A stretch of DNA of 64,000 nucleotides, taken from assembly GCA_028023455.1 (NCBI GenBank), contig JAQFVV010012395.1:4278001-4342000 (forward strand), in the 5' to 3' direction. The notes beneath the pieces were generated by a model. It did no database searches, was not told the origin of the DNA, and worked only from the letters and a program-made list of their open reading frames with translations. Positions within the stretch are counted from its first letter, which is position 1, and every line of letters begins with the position of its first letter. The position numbers were made by a program, and so were the translations under genes. Shown one piece after another: positions 23,160 to 34,849 of this stretch. Source of the DNA: Epiperipatus broadwayi (lineage: Eukaryota; Onychophora; Udeonychophora; Euonychophora; Peripatidae).

Positions 23160-24942
23160 CTATAACAGTCTGTCTTTTTCTACTGCCCTTCGTATATGAG
23201 ATATACACTCTCCATTAGGATCACATTCTTCCATGATGGTCAAAAATTTGTCAAGATGCATGAAGACTTCATTCATATTCTTGATTGTCAAACTCTTAAC
23301 AATAAGTTCATTATCAGGTTCTTCTTCATTTTGTATTTCATTCCTCTCTTGTAGTTTAATCAAGTCTTCATTTGACAGAGATTCTGGGTGAGATTGCATT
23401 AACTCATCAATATCTTCATCAGTGACATCTAAATTTAATTCATTCATTATATTGACTATTTCAGTTGTGATATCTTCAGGAGTTTCTTCAATGTCCACAG
23501 AAGCATTCATCATTTGTGGATATATTTATTGCATTCTATATATAACTTTTCCAAAAATCTCTTAATAAAGGTCCACCTTCTGCCTTGATTGCTCGAGTCA
23601 TTAATCTTCTCATATATTACCACTTAAAAGTAGCTGTCACAGTTTGGTCTATAGGTTGTATTTCACTTGTGGTCTTGGGAGAGATAAACACAACATTAAC
23701 TTCTGGATATAAATTTTGCAGGGATTTTGGATGTCCAGGAGAATTGTCTAAGAGCAATAGTGTTTTAAATAGTTAAATTATTCTCATTACAATATTGCCT
23801 AATAGAAGGCACAAAATGATATGAGAACCAATCATGAAAAAGCTGTGCAATAGACCAGGTTTTAGTATTTGATTTCCAAATGACTGAAAGCATTCTTTTA
23901 TCTTTTCCTTTCAATACTCTAGGATTTTGTCTGATAAATTAGCACTGGCTTCAATTTAAAATCACCATCTAAATTACCTCCAAGAAGCAACCTTAATCTG
24001 TTTTTAGAAAATTTATGCCCAGGTGCAACTGATTCTTCCTTTGCTAAATATGTACATGCAGGCATCTTTTTCCAAAATAATCGTCTCATTTACATTGAAG
24101 ACTATGCATGGAAAATATATGCAGGCATCTTTTCTCAAAATAATGGTCTCATCTACATTGAAGACTAGACATGGAAAATAAGCTCCATCTTTAATGATAT
24201 TAGAGAAAGTGGAAATAAATTCACTGGCAGCTTTCTTATCTGCACTGGCACTTTCCCAGTACATTTAATATTATGACAGGAAAAACTCTTCATACAGTAG
24301 TGCCACTCAGTGCAAGCCAGAATAATCAATGAATGCCAGAAGGCTTGTGCATAAAATCCTTATCTAGTGCCTACTCATCTCCAGACTAGTTTCTAGCTTG
24401 TGGTTTTCATCAGTGAGGAGTCTGGGATCTGAGAGCACTGCACCTAGATCTTAAGAAATGGTGATCATGTGATATTTAATATTATGTAAAGAATATCTCA
24501 TTTTAAATTTGTGAAACCAGCCATTGCTTGCTACAAATTCAGCAGCAGTCTTCTTTTAATTCTTTCTTCCAATCTTCATGCAAACTAAGAGCCTTAGCTT
24601 TAATAATTGATAAACTCACTGGAATGCCTTTTTGATGTTGATCTTCAATTCATAAAGCCAAAGATTTCTCCATTTCATCCATTACTCTGCCATGTCTTTT
24701 TGAAACAATCTTTGAAGAAATATTTCCATAATTTTTAACATATTCATTAATTTTGTTCTTGTTTTTCACAATATATTGTTGATCGGTTTAAATTACATGA
24801 ACGTGCAATTGAAGCAAAAGATTCACCATTTTCAGAACATCTAATTACTATATCCATTTTTGTCTCGACCGTTTGGAGTTTATAAGACCTTGATTTCTTT
24901 TTGTTTGTATCAACACTGCTGTTTTTTTTGTATCTCACTCAT
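23160..24942 (-). pseudogene. Tigger transposase, inactivated
   Basis: The transposase is a DDE-type cut-and-paste enzyme with CENP-B-like DNA binding. The minus strand reads an N-terminal HTH (ETKMDIVIRCSENGESFASI, SIARSCNLNRSTI), then a CENP-B HTH (RVMDEMEKSLAL-IEDQHQ, GIPVSLSIIKAKALSLHEDW). The DDE core follows, with VFNVDET (first Asp), LLLLDNSPGHPKSLQ (second Asp) and SEIQPIDQTV (third acidic site). It ends in an acidic tail (DIDELMQSHPESLSNEDLI). Stops, frame changes and a SINE insertion between the HTH and DDE parts break it. A 63-bp (21-codon) in-frame tandem duplication, starting at 24058 and 24121, repeats the first-Asp block, giving VFNVDET and VFNVNET in succession. The catalytic residues survive in fragments, but the gene is dead. 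Confidence 0.85.
24276..24473 (+). mobile_element. SINE-like repeat inserted in Tigger, with 13-bp TSD
   Basis: The insertion is flanked by ATTTAATATTATG at 24263-24275 and again at 24474-24486. This 198-bp copy has the family head (AAAACTCTTCATACAGTAGTG), body (GAATGCCAGAAGGCTTGTGC), and a part absent from the other copies with a CCAGACT...AGTCTGG stem (about 24383-24427). The tail is GGTGATCATGTGAT. There is no poly-A; the 13-bp duplication suggests target-primed insertion. It is the most complete member here. Confidence 0.8.
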
Positions 24943-25479
24943 GTCTTTAATTAATAAGAATCAAAAAAATTCACCAAAACAGAAATATGTAGTGTATATG
25001 TAACATAATCGTGTACAAACTTTTAAAAACAAGCGCTAAACAAGATAATCATGTTTAAAACAGTCTGTGATGATGCTAAAAATAAAAGTAATTAATGTCA
25101 GAGAGATTGGAAGGTTTACTGTATTTTACATAAGTTCTTATTGTTCTCTAAAATATACTTTTAATTATTTTCTAAATTCCACAGTTTATCTTTGTTTAGA
25201 AAAAATTCAATTACAAATGTAAGCAAATAGTTTATTTTTTTATCAGATACTGTAAATTTGTAGTGTGAAGTACTAAAAGGAATGTTTTAATTATTAAAGT
25301 ATTAAAATACTGTACAATTTTGAGTAGCCATTTCTTTCTACAGTATATAGCACTAATTATACATGAAAGTATGTGCATAGATAAAGACCTAAGTCCAAAA
25401 GCGATTACATAATAGCGAAATGTTTATAGCTCAAGTGTTCATAACTAGGGGACTGCCTGTATTTCTATTCTTTTTTTAT

Positions 25480-26162
25480 ACAGTTATATATGTATACTTA
25501 CACTCACAATAATTACAAGTAATTTAGTTCCAGAATCAATATTTAGTTTTGTATTTAATTTCCTTATGTAATTTTCCTTTCTGTTTATTTTTAGTAAAAT
25601 ACACTTTAGTACTATTTTCATCAATATTATATATTTTTTTTTTGTATGCATATTGATAGATTTTCTATTATTTTTATGTTACTTAAATCTTATTATAATT
25701 CAATTCTTTATTTCTCTATGTACTTACCATATTTCCTTGTTTACATTTATTACATTTTATTTCATAAATACCATTTAGATCGTTTTGTTTTTATTATTTA
25801 AATATTTAGTATTCAACATATACTATGTATTTATCATATTATTTCTTTTTTTATCTATTATTTTTATGTTTAATTAGTTTTTATTATTTTTACTTAATTT
25901 TGTTATTCTTCTACCATTTGTTTTTATAGCTATATATTTAAAATATTTATTAATAACTTTTGTTATTTATTGCATTTTTCCTTTTCATTTATTGTTTTTA
26001 TTGTATAATTACTGCATTTAAATTCTAATATTTTTTCAATCTTTTCTTAAATACAGATTTTTATTCAAAAATTAAATTACTAATATATTTTTGTGTTTTT
26101 ATTTATTTGATATCTTGATCTGTATTTGTATATCATTTTGTGATAACCAATTTTATTACTGT
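25480..26162 (-). mobile_element. Penelope-like element, GIY-YIG half
   Basis: The minus strand reads DLNGIYEIKCNKCKQGNMVS near 25730-25790. This is the GIY-x-I-C..C opening of the Penelope-type GIY-YIG domain, with the YIG part lost, followed by AT-rich decayed coding sequence (STKVYFTKNKQKGKLHKEIK). It continues the RT at 26546-26893 once the RTE insertion between them is removed. Confidence 0.55.
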
Positions 26163-26174
26163 ATTCTTTCCTAT

Positions 26175-26533
26175 CATCATCAACCATTATCAATCCACTG
26201 AAGGATGAAGATCTATCCAAGTTCAATCCATCTTCTTCGATCTTTGGCTTCTCTTCTTCACATCACCCCTGCACACTTTCTTATTTCATTTATCCATCTC
26301 ACATGTGGTCTCTTTCTGGTCTTTTACAATCTCTTGGAATCCAGTTTAAGATTTCAATTGTCCATCTATTATCATCTCTTCTAGCAATATGTCCAGCCCA
26401 ATTCCACTTCAGTCTTATAATTTTTTCAATGAGGTCAGTAACACCTGTTTGTTCTCATACCCATATATTGCATTTTCGATCTCTTCTTGTTACTCCTAAT
26501 ATGCATCTCTCCATACTTCTTTGAGTGGTCTGA
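26175..26533 (-). mobile_element. 5'-truncated RTE copy with 12-bp TSD
   Basis: It is closely similar to the last 360 bp of the RTE at 17322-20632, in the opposite orientation (protein fragments RSMERCMLGVTRRD-type, KWNWAGHIARR-type). The flanking duplication ATTCTTTCCTAT is present at 26163-26174 and 26534-26545. It splits a Penelope-like element. The truncation point is just upstream of the STQRSMERC segment. Confidence 0.85.
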
Positions 26534-26545
26534 ATTCTTTCCTAT

Positions 26546-26893
26546 ATACTGATGTATGTCATCTTGTTTTCACATTAATTTCTTCTTCAATTACAACATT
26601 CAAAAATTAATTTTATAATCTATTTCTTTATCTACCATAAATTTAATTTTTTCATCAATTTCATTCATGTCATTTATGAATTTTCTCATTTGTCTCTCAT
26701 TTATGTTAAAATTAATAATTAGTCATCTACATATCCTTTATTTAAAATATGGATTTAATTCTGTTTAGTTACATCTTTTTTTTCAAAGCCATTCATATAA
26801 ATGTTACTTAATGCTCTCTTCATTAGTAAATCTTATTTCTTCATGTAAAATCCTTTATTAACCTCAAATGTAACTCCCTCATAAAACAATTCT
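26546..26893 (-). mobile_element. Penelope-like element, RT half (left-facing copy)
   Basis: The minus strand reads LFYEGVTFEVNKGFY, then ALSNIYMNGFEKKD (after motif B), KGYVDD (motif C), then MRKFINDMNEIDEKIKFMVD and DYKINFLDVVIE in the order of a Penelope-like RT. Stops and a frame change occur. It meets a right-facing copy head-to-head at about 26894. Confidence 0.6.
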
Positions 26894-26894
26894 G

Positions 26895-27350
26895 TTAATT
26901 ATAAGTTGTAAGGAAGTCATATTTGAGTTTAATAATAAATTTACAGATAGAAAGAAAGTTTATTGATGAATCGAACATTAAATAATATTTGTAAAATGAT
27001 TTTGAGAAAATATAATACACAGATTTAAATTCATTTTTTATAAAAGATATATAGATGATTAATTATTAATTTTGAATATAAATGAGAGATAGATGACATA
27101 AATATAACAGATAAAAAATTAATTTTACAAAAGATATAAAATGCATATAACTAATTATTTATTTATCTAGTATCATTTTTTATTTGTAATATTCGTAAGT
27201 GAATCATCCCGACACATGCACTATATGGATTTATAAACGAGGCATACTCTTTTGAAAAAAAAAAAAAATCCACTTTATGACCAAATTAATTTTTGGATAT
27301 TTTATTTGAAAAAAAAATTAATAATGGAAAACAAAATTAACAAAATCAGT
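26895..27350 (+). mobile_element. Penelope-like RT fragment (right-facing copy)
   Basis: The plus strand reads KEVIFEFNNKF, then after frame changes IHFLYKRYIDD-LLILNIN, homologous to the left-facing copy that starts at the same protein position. It is interrupted beyond about 27350 by a 3.7-kb insertion. The matching GIY-YIG part resumes at about 31060. The distance from YIDD to GIY, minus the insertion, is about 620 bp in both copies, which supports one element split in two. Confidence 0.5.
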
Positions 27351-27546
27351 ACATAAGAAAGAACAAAGGATTAAAATTTGTATCACAAATTGGTATCCAA
27401 ATACAAATCAAATCAATCGTGTTCTATCCTATGGATAGATCCAGGGAGTAGCACACAGTTAATTTCTCCATTTCTCCATTCCATTCAAATCTTCAATTCC
27501 ACATATCTCTTCCCGTTTCTTATATCATACAGCAAGGTCAATCTTC

Positions 27547-27598
27547 AGAATAGCGGCAAAACTCTCCATACAGGTGATCATGTGATGTTTAGTGGTTT
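27547..27598 (+). mobile_element. 52-bp internally deleted SINE with 13-bp TSD
   Basis: Flanked by AAGGTCAATCTTC at 27534-27546 and 27599-27611. The insert fuses the family head (GGCAAAACTCTCCATACAG) directly to its tail (GTGATCATGTGATGTTTAG), with the body missing. The perfect duplication shows it inserted as such, or lost its middle after insertion. Confidence 0.75.
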
Positions 27599-28235
27599 AA
27601 GGTCAATCTTCTTTAGTTTTTCTTTTTATTTCCATTCACCATTCTCTCCAAAACATCTCCGATTAAACTCTTATTTCTTTTTAGTATATGACCAAGCTAG
27701 TTTCACTTTCTATCACTAATTTCTTCAATTTTTTTTTTCATTTATTTTTTCCAAAACTGTCTTATTTGTCATTTTAGTCATCCCAATTAATTTTCTCCAT
27801 TCAGTTCCATGACCATATCTCAAAGTTACAATCTGTTACTAATTCTTTTACTTATTGTCCATGTTTCACAACTGTATAATAATACACTCCATATTTAGCA
27901 CTTGATTAATCTTTTCCTTAAATCTCTCTTCAAATGAAAATATTTTCTTTCTTTTAATAATTGCCTCCTTTACCAATACTATTCTTTTTAAACTCCACCT
28001 TGATTTCTTCCATCTCACTCATCCAACTATTCAAATACTTGAATATCAGCTTATATTCTTTTTGTATTCCTTCTTATCCAAGAACAGCTATTCTTCTCAA
28101 CATTAATCTTCATTCCGTAATTCATACATCCTTCCTCCAATTTTTGTTCAACATATTCTGGAGATTCTTTTTATCCTCAGCTATAAGAGCTATAGCTTCT
28201 GCAAATCTTAACATATTTTATTATTAAAACAAGCA

Positions 28236-28345
28236 AAACTCTCCTTACAGTAGTGCCACTCAGTGTCAGCCAGAGTAATCAATGGATGCCAGAAGGCTTG
28301 TGCATAAAATCCCCATCTAGTGCCTACTCATCCAATATCCCCTGA
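28236..28345 (+). mobile_element. SINE-like repeat, head and body only
   Basis: It begins AACAAGCAAAACTCTCC and runs through GGATGCCAGAAGGCTTGTGC to CTCATCCAATATC, matching 12241-12352 closely. The tail part present in the 24276 copy is missing. It interrupts the RT region of LINE family B. No clear target duplication was found. Confidence 0.7.
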
Positions 28346-30440
28346 ATAAACTTTAAAATTGCAGGTGACATGCAGCATTCATCTAACTTCTCTTTCCATA
28401 TTCACTTCTTTATTCTCATTATTCTCTAATCTGATTCTTATTTTTTGTCCAGTATACATATTCCAAATTAATCTCTTTCCAAAATACTCTTATTTTTCAA
28501 GACAATCCTATGTTTATTCCAGATTACTCTATCAAAGACTTTTTCCAAATCCACAAAACATATACCAATTCCTTTATCTTTTTCAATATATTTATCTGCA
28601 ATAGTTCTAACAACACCAATAGCATCTCTTGTTCTCTTCCATCTCTGAAAAACAAACTGTTTTCCTCCAATATAATATTCCACTTTCTCGTAAATTCTTT
28701 TGAGTTGAAATTCTCAATAATATTTTTGAAGTATGAGATAACAGCTTTCTTCTTTTTAGCATCCAAACTCTACTATTATATATCATATTGCACAGACTAA
28801 CAATTTCCTTCATAATAGTTTCTCCTATCTCTTTCAAAAATTTTATAAGTATTGTACTAAAACCAATAACTAACATTTTTCATTTCTTTAAGTGATTTAA
28901 TTATTTCTCTCAAAATGTCCTTGTTCATCCTATTTCAACATCTTCAATTTCTAGTTCATAATTGCATCATTTTCTTGTTTAAACAGATAATGAAGATATC
29001 CTTTTCAATTTTTCATTATATCATCTCCATCATTTAATCTCTTTCTATTCTTATCAGTTATTTCCCTCATAAGAATGTAAACAGATTAACTGATAAAGAT
29101 AAATATATTGAAAAGTTGCAAAGAATATCTTCAATATCTGTTTTCCCAACTGACATTTCTAATTTTATCAAATACTAGCTTATATCTTTTTGCCTATTGA
29201 AGCATTTTTATCTCTCTACAGTATTGTTCCAATCATTTTTCTCTTATTAAATCTGTTTTCCTCCTTAATTCAACAGTAATTTTTCTATATGCCCATTGCT
29301 CTTATTTATTAATGACATTCTTCCATTTTTTCTATATTTCCATCTTTTTCAGCATACTTTTTGTTATCCAAGATCGTTTAGCTTTCTATAATGGAATAGT
29401 TCCTATCACATTTTTTGCCATTTTTAATATTCTCTCTTTAATCTTATACCAATATATATCAGAATCATTCCCATATTCCTCATCTATTCTTACTATTTTT
29501 TCACATATGAAACCAAACCTTATTTCCCCACTTCTTTCAATTTATCCAAGCCTCATCTTAGATATCATTCCCTCTATTAATTCTTTTTAAATTTAATTTC
29601 AATTTAGTCATATCCATGGTATAATTAGAGTTTATATCAGCTCCAGGCAAAGCATGTGAACCCTTAATACCATTCTTATATCTATCCTGTATTAATATAT
29701 ATCATTCTTTATCATCTGGAGCTTTCTATGTATACAATCTTCTTGAATGTTTTTTAAACCAAATGTTTACAACCGCAAAATTATTCTCTTTTACAAAATT
29801 CTACAACCCAACTACCTCTTTTATTCCTTTTTTCTAATAATTCCCAAAAATTTTTCCTTGCTTATCTTTTCCTACATCAAAATTTCAATCACCCAACAGA
29901 AATATAGATGCAGTTCCACACTCTCATATTATTTTCTCATCTTTTCATACTTTATTTTTACATTACCATGATTAATAGTTGGTATATAAACTTGTATGAA
30001 CATCAGATCCTTAAGATTTACAGTTATACACATCAACGTAAGTCTATCATCAACACAATCTGTCTTTGCAATACTATTTCAAATTGTCTTTCCTACAGCA
30101 ATACCAGCTCTGTTTACTGCTCTATTATCCCCAGAATAAAATAACTTGACATCTCCATTAGTCCTCATAGCCCTCCCACTTCACTTATCCCATAACATCA
30201 ATATTATTTATTTTCAAATTTTCCAGTATTCTCAATGACCTTACATTCCAAGTACCAATTTTCATTGTCTCTTATTTCAGTGTTATAATCTTTATGAAAT
30301 TTTAACCCACATCTACTCATGCCAAATAAAATTCTAAAGTCTTCCTTAACTAAGATCCCAACAACATTCTGAATCCATCTTGCATTTATATTCAAAATAA
30401 AAAAAACAATGGAATTATAAAGCAAAATGATTTCTCATTG

Positions 30441-31055
30441 CCTTTTAGCCCAACAATAATTTTCATGCAGGCTTAATGTGCTAGTCATTTCTCATAAAAA
30501 TGATCATCCATCTATGACTTTCCTCCTCACCATTATGCCCTATAGTAATCTTTCACCAATTTGGAAGAATGTCAGTTATAGTAGGATTAATTTAAAAATA
30601 TATAATCAGTCTAGCAGTTGCCAATAGTGAGAAAGATACAATTAAAAAGGTGTCTCTAAAAATTTATTTTTATATTCCTAGATTAAGGGAAAGTCTTTTT
30701 TTGATTTTTGAACTATATTTCTCGTTCAGTTATATATATATAATAATTTGAGATTATTTCTCATACAATTGGTTAATGTTGATTTAGGTAATCAATACTC
30801 ACCACTTGTCGGCACAAAAATTGTGGCATTTTATAGATGTCGATATGCCACTATCATTGATAGCAAAATCTGTCCCATTGTCAGTGACTGCTTATTTGTA
30901 TTTTCTTTGCTTATTTACAATTCTCCACATCTAAAGACCATTCCTCTATCTGTAATCTGTTGGCACTCTGGGTTAGCATGGGACCCATCCTCTCACTTCC
31001 AATTCAACCCAGTCAAATACTGACAAAATATAAAACAAATAGTTTAAATACAAAA
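30441..31055. other. unassigned block, possible 5' region of LINE family B
   Basis: It has a slightly higher G+C content than its flanks and a plus-strand open frame of 91 codons (30748-31023) without recognised motifs. Its position between the LINE endonuclease start and the resumption of the Penelope-like sequence suggests LINE 5' UTR or a further small insertion. This is inference. Confidence 0.3.
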
Positions 31056-31059
31056 ATAT

Positions 31060-31620
31060 ATAGCACAATTAATTATCGCTCACATAAAAACTTATATAAA
31101 AAAATTGAAAAAAATAAATATAAATATCTAATTAAAATAATAGACATCAATATTTAAATATAGAAAGGATAAAATATAATAAATAACAATGTTATTAATA
31201 AAGATTTTAAATAATTATGTATAAAAATAAATTATGTAAGAATAACAAACAAAATATTACAAAAAATATTAATAAATTAAATAAAAATAATAAAAACAAA
31301 TTAAATATAAAATAGTTAATAAAAAAAAATATATGATACAGTGAATAATAAATATTTAAATAATATAATCAAAGAAAAAAATTGTTAATGTATTTATGAA
31401 ATAAAATGTAATGAATGTAAAAAAGGAAATATGATAAAAACATGTATAGGAAAAACAAAAAATTCAATTATAAAAATAAAATCTTTATAGCAACATACAT
31501 TCAAAAAAAATATACGAAAATAAAATAAAGCTTTAAACACAAAAAAACTATGTCCAAAACTAAATATTGATTCTGAAAATAAACTGTTCATAGTTAATTA
31601 ATAACTTTTAATATGTGGGT
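31060..31620 (+). mobile_element. Penelope-like GIY-YIG fragment (right-facing copy)
   Basis: The plus strand reads CIYEIKCNECKKGNMIKTCI followed by GKTKNSIIKIKSL. This is a GIY...YIG(K)T signature with CIY and CIG in place of GIY and YIG. Upstream is lysine/asparagine-rich AT-rich coding debris. It ends in LNIDSENKLF. It is inferred to be the 3' half of the copy that starts at 26895. Confidence 0.5.
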
Positions 31621-31624
31621 ATAT

Positions 31625-33885
31625 ATATATATATACATGTATGCTTATAAAAATAAAATAGATATACTATACAGTATAATTAAAAATATTAAAATTAAAA
31701 ATATTTGTTAAACTTATATTTGTGATAATAATAATTATAAAATATATATATAGTTACAATAAGAAAAGTATAATAATAAGTTTTCTAAAAGAATTGCAAG
31801 AGATTTAGAGAAAATTTTACATTTTTTTTTTTTTTTAAATCATTAATTTGTAATTTATAAGATTTATTGAGAGATATTTCAGAATTATAAGATTTAATAA
31901 ATCAATTTAGATTTTAAAAAGTATATTATAAAAAATAATAACATTGTAAATTAAAATACCATAATTTTTAATATTGAATAGTAATTTCAATATATTAGTG
32001 TTATATATGGGTACACTCATATATGTTTTTGGCTTAGATGTTTACACATACATATACATCTTTTTAGTTTTTAATCAAAGGAAATTGTTAATAGAATATA
32101 TATGTTTAAAATATTTATAAATGTACATTAAATGAAGTTATTGTATGATTATGTAAAATATTTGTAATATAATTGTTTTTTATATTTGTAACAAGGCATC
32201 CTAATGATCTACTTATATTTAGTTAATGGAATAGCGCTTCTAACATTTAAGCCTGCAAATGAATTCAGTAAAGGATCTCGAGGTAAAGTAAATAATCTCA
32301 TTGTGGTAAATATCATCTAAATATACAAAGCAATGATTGTAGTTGCTTCTCTTAAAAACGTGAAAATTTCTCTAAAATTATTGAGGTTAATTTATAGTTG
32401 ATTAATTAGTGAAACAAGGTAATTGTTAAGAAACACATAGAGCATTTATCATTGATCTTATCATTGATCGTTATGATGATGATTATTATCCTCCAGTATT
32501 TGAATTGTGTTGTTTTCTTTTTAAAATAATAAACAACCTATTCCTATTTAATATTAGTGTCTTCAAAACGCTATCTGATGCCACACTTTTCATATCCCAA
32601 ATTCAAATTAGATTTAGGAAACAAATGTTACTATTTATTAGACATTTTATATAATTTTCTTATTGTCATTATTCATTTTATCATTTATTTTATATTGTAT
32701 AATAAAGTAATTATTAATTTTTAGTATTTCTCTTTTGTCATTAAAGAAACATCATCATTGCATATTCACGATATAAAAAAGGTCATATTTGAGATAAGAG
32801 ATTATGTATAAAATCTATTTGAATTAAATACATCATTATTATATTAGTGCTATATGAGATATAAAAGTATTGGGTAAGATAAAGTGCATAAAATCCCTCT
32901 CACACTGTCATATCCTAAAACATATAAACACCTTTTATATTCATGCATTTATTTTCTTACTTTATAAAACCCTGAGATAAACCATTTATCCTTTATATTC
33001 AAAATTGCTAGCCCTAGGTTTAAAATAAAGATTGAGTTATTCTTAATTAGTTCTTATAGTAAGAAACAATATATTTGCAAAGATTTTTACTAATAAAATA
33101 CAATGACTAAGAGTACACATATTATTGAAGAACCCTGGAAATTTTATTATTTTGGTAAAACTGAAACTATTATTAAAGTATAGAATAATTTTAGCAGGGA
33201 TAGTAATCACATTTTCTTCTTTCGCATTATCGATCGCACTATGTCTCAACTAAGATCGAAATGTCTCAATTCTCCACATTATTGCTGAGATCACAACAGG
33301 TCTTTCTTATGGTTTCAATAAAGTATTTGCTTAGGTAATTAATGATGGGTAGAAAAAAAATAAAATACTGTGAGAAATAATTAAAAAAATACATACTGAA
33401 TGCTTACATTAGAATAAATAATGGATAGCTTTATTAAATATAATCATAGATAAAGGATTAATAAAAGTACTTTTTAAAAAAATGTAAAAGAATAACTGTT
33501 AGGCTTATCAATTATAAAATATAGATAGAATTAAAAGACATGGACTAAGCTTGAAATTTCCTATGATTCCTATAATTTTTTTTATTAAGAATGATGAATA
33601 AATTATAAGGGATTGTTTGTATAAAAATATAGGTATTGTTGATGTTCCTTGGTTTTATTATCTAGTAGCTACTGTGTGCTTTAATGTAATCGAAAGCTAA
33701 AGTTTAATGGATCATAACTAAGTTATCACTTCCAGTGCTTGAATATTAAATGTTCTCCCAAGCAAAAAAACAATTTGATTATATTACTTGCTGTCTAGAA
33801 ATCTTCTTCAGAATTCAAACATTTTTTTATTATATCTTTTCTTTTTTTTGATGGAATTATTTTTGAAGACATAAGCAAAAACAGC
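31625..33885. other. long AT-rich interval
   Basis: No gene or element is recognised. A (TA)n tract is at about 31621-31636 and a T-run at 31823-31836. Short open frames look AT-driven. Confidence 0.4.
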
Positions 33886-33889
33886 TAAA

Positions 33890-34640
33890 ACAAATAAGAG
33901 ATTAAATTTAGAGAAGACAAAAATAATTTCAGAGAAAAAATGTTTTTAGGAGAAATAAATATGAAAGATAAATGTAAACATTTAAGAATCATTTTGAATA
34001 ATCAAGATTGTCTAAATGATCAGGAAATACAAGTAATAAATGAACTAATTTTTCATACAAGTGGTACAAGTTGCAGTACCATGTTAAAATATGGGAATAG
34101 TACAGTGTACCTTTGTAAATTTGCATAATAAAGAGAATTCAAAAAGAGGTAAAAACAATCTATGGTCAGCATATGAAGCAAACTAGAAGGAATAGAATAG
34201 TCAAGTGTTTACATGAGGGTTCAAAAAACAAACTAAAAATGTTTATTAGATGCTGGTATTTATAGATAATAAAATAGTTAGAATAATTATAAGTGGGTTT
34301 TAATGAAGAAACAAGCAACAATGTGGGTTAATAAAACTGGGCAAAGATCCTGTAATGTTTCATCAATATAAAAAAAATTGTATAAACATATTATGAGAAT
34401 TGCAAGAATAGTAAAAATTAAACAAGAGTATATTATTATCATTAAAAGGCAGTATCAGGTAAGATAGGAGTAGATGTGGACAATCAATTTCAATATTATA
34501 TAAAAATAAGGTTATTAAAAATGAAACATCACACAAGATCCCTGTTTGCAGGTCAGATCATCACTTCCTGGGCTTAACTTCTTATAAACTCCTGGACAAT
34601 AAAATGATTTTTTTGAAAAGGAAAATGTTGAAAAGTTACT
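33890..34640 (+). mobile_element. decayed LINE RT fragment, plus strand
   Basis: It reads LNLEKTKIISEKK, then KCKHLRIILNNQDCLNDQEI and a long decayed tail. The pattern matches the (K)INEEKTK...F.YLGI.L...G....EI block downstream of the RT active site in non-LTR elements. Only 33940-34128 is still open. The family cannot be assigned. Confidence 0.4.
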
Positions 34641-34849
34641 TATTACTAGAGTATACTGACAAGTGAAAAAAATGAAAGTAATGGATTTCTGGAAAAATAA
34701 GTAAATTAAATGAATATATTAAAAACGTTATATATATATAGCAGCCACTCTAAACAAGTATGGTAATTTCAATTGCAAGAAATAAAATAAAAAAACTATT
34801 CTCAAGATACTATACAAACCAAATATAAATACATCTATGCATAGAACAT

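Larger units (their letters stand above)
22953..25459 (-). mobile_element. Tigger (pogo/Tc1-mariner) DNA transposon, full length
   Basis: Terminal inverted repeats are readable at both ends: TAGGCAGACCCTTAGTTACG at 22953 and, reverse-complemented, CAGGCAGTCCCCTAGTTATG ending at 25459. TA dinucleotides flank both ends (22951-22952 and 25460-25461), the expected target duplication. The length of 2507 bp suits an autonomous Tigger once the 198-bp SINE inserted at 24276 is allowed for. Transposase coding remains on the minus strand. Confidence 0.88.
27400..30440 (-). mobile_element. decayed LINE (family B, RTE-like), endonuclease to 3' end
   Basis: Reading the minus strand from 30290 downward, the endonuclease begins MKIGTWNVRSLRILENLKIN, then ISEVGG, LFYSGDNRAVNRAGIAV, NTW/IWFKKHSRRLYTWKAP and LPGADI. 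The RT follows: IMKEIVSLCNMIYNSRVW, LLSHTSKILLRI, TRDAIGVVRTIADKYIEKDK, ICFVDLEKVFDRVIWNK, then LRFAEAIALIAED. The canonical FADD has become FAEA, so both catalytic acids of that motif are gone. The C-terminus has KINQVLNMECI and LGHILKRN. Many stops are present. Two SINE-family insertions (27547 and 28236) lie within it, so it predates them. It is a different family from 17322-20632. Confidence 0.75.

Noticed and set aside
23015-23218. 67-codon plus-strand frame in Tigger
   Set aside because: Antisense of the transposase C-terminal part and 3' UTR; hydrophobic only because of poly-T.
27378-29971. Series of plus-strand open frames rich in Phe/Ile/Ser/Tyr
   Set aside because: Antisense of LINE family B; pyrimidine-rich composition is the mirror of a purine-rich LINE coding strand.
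31394-31591. 65-codon minus-strand hydrophobic frame
   Set aside because: Antisense of the Penelope-like GIY-YIG fragment.
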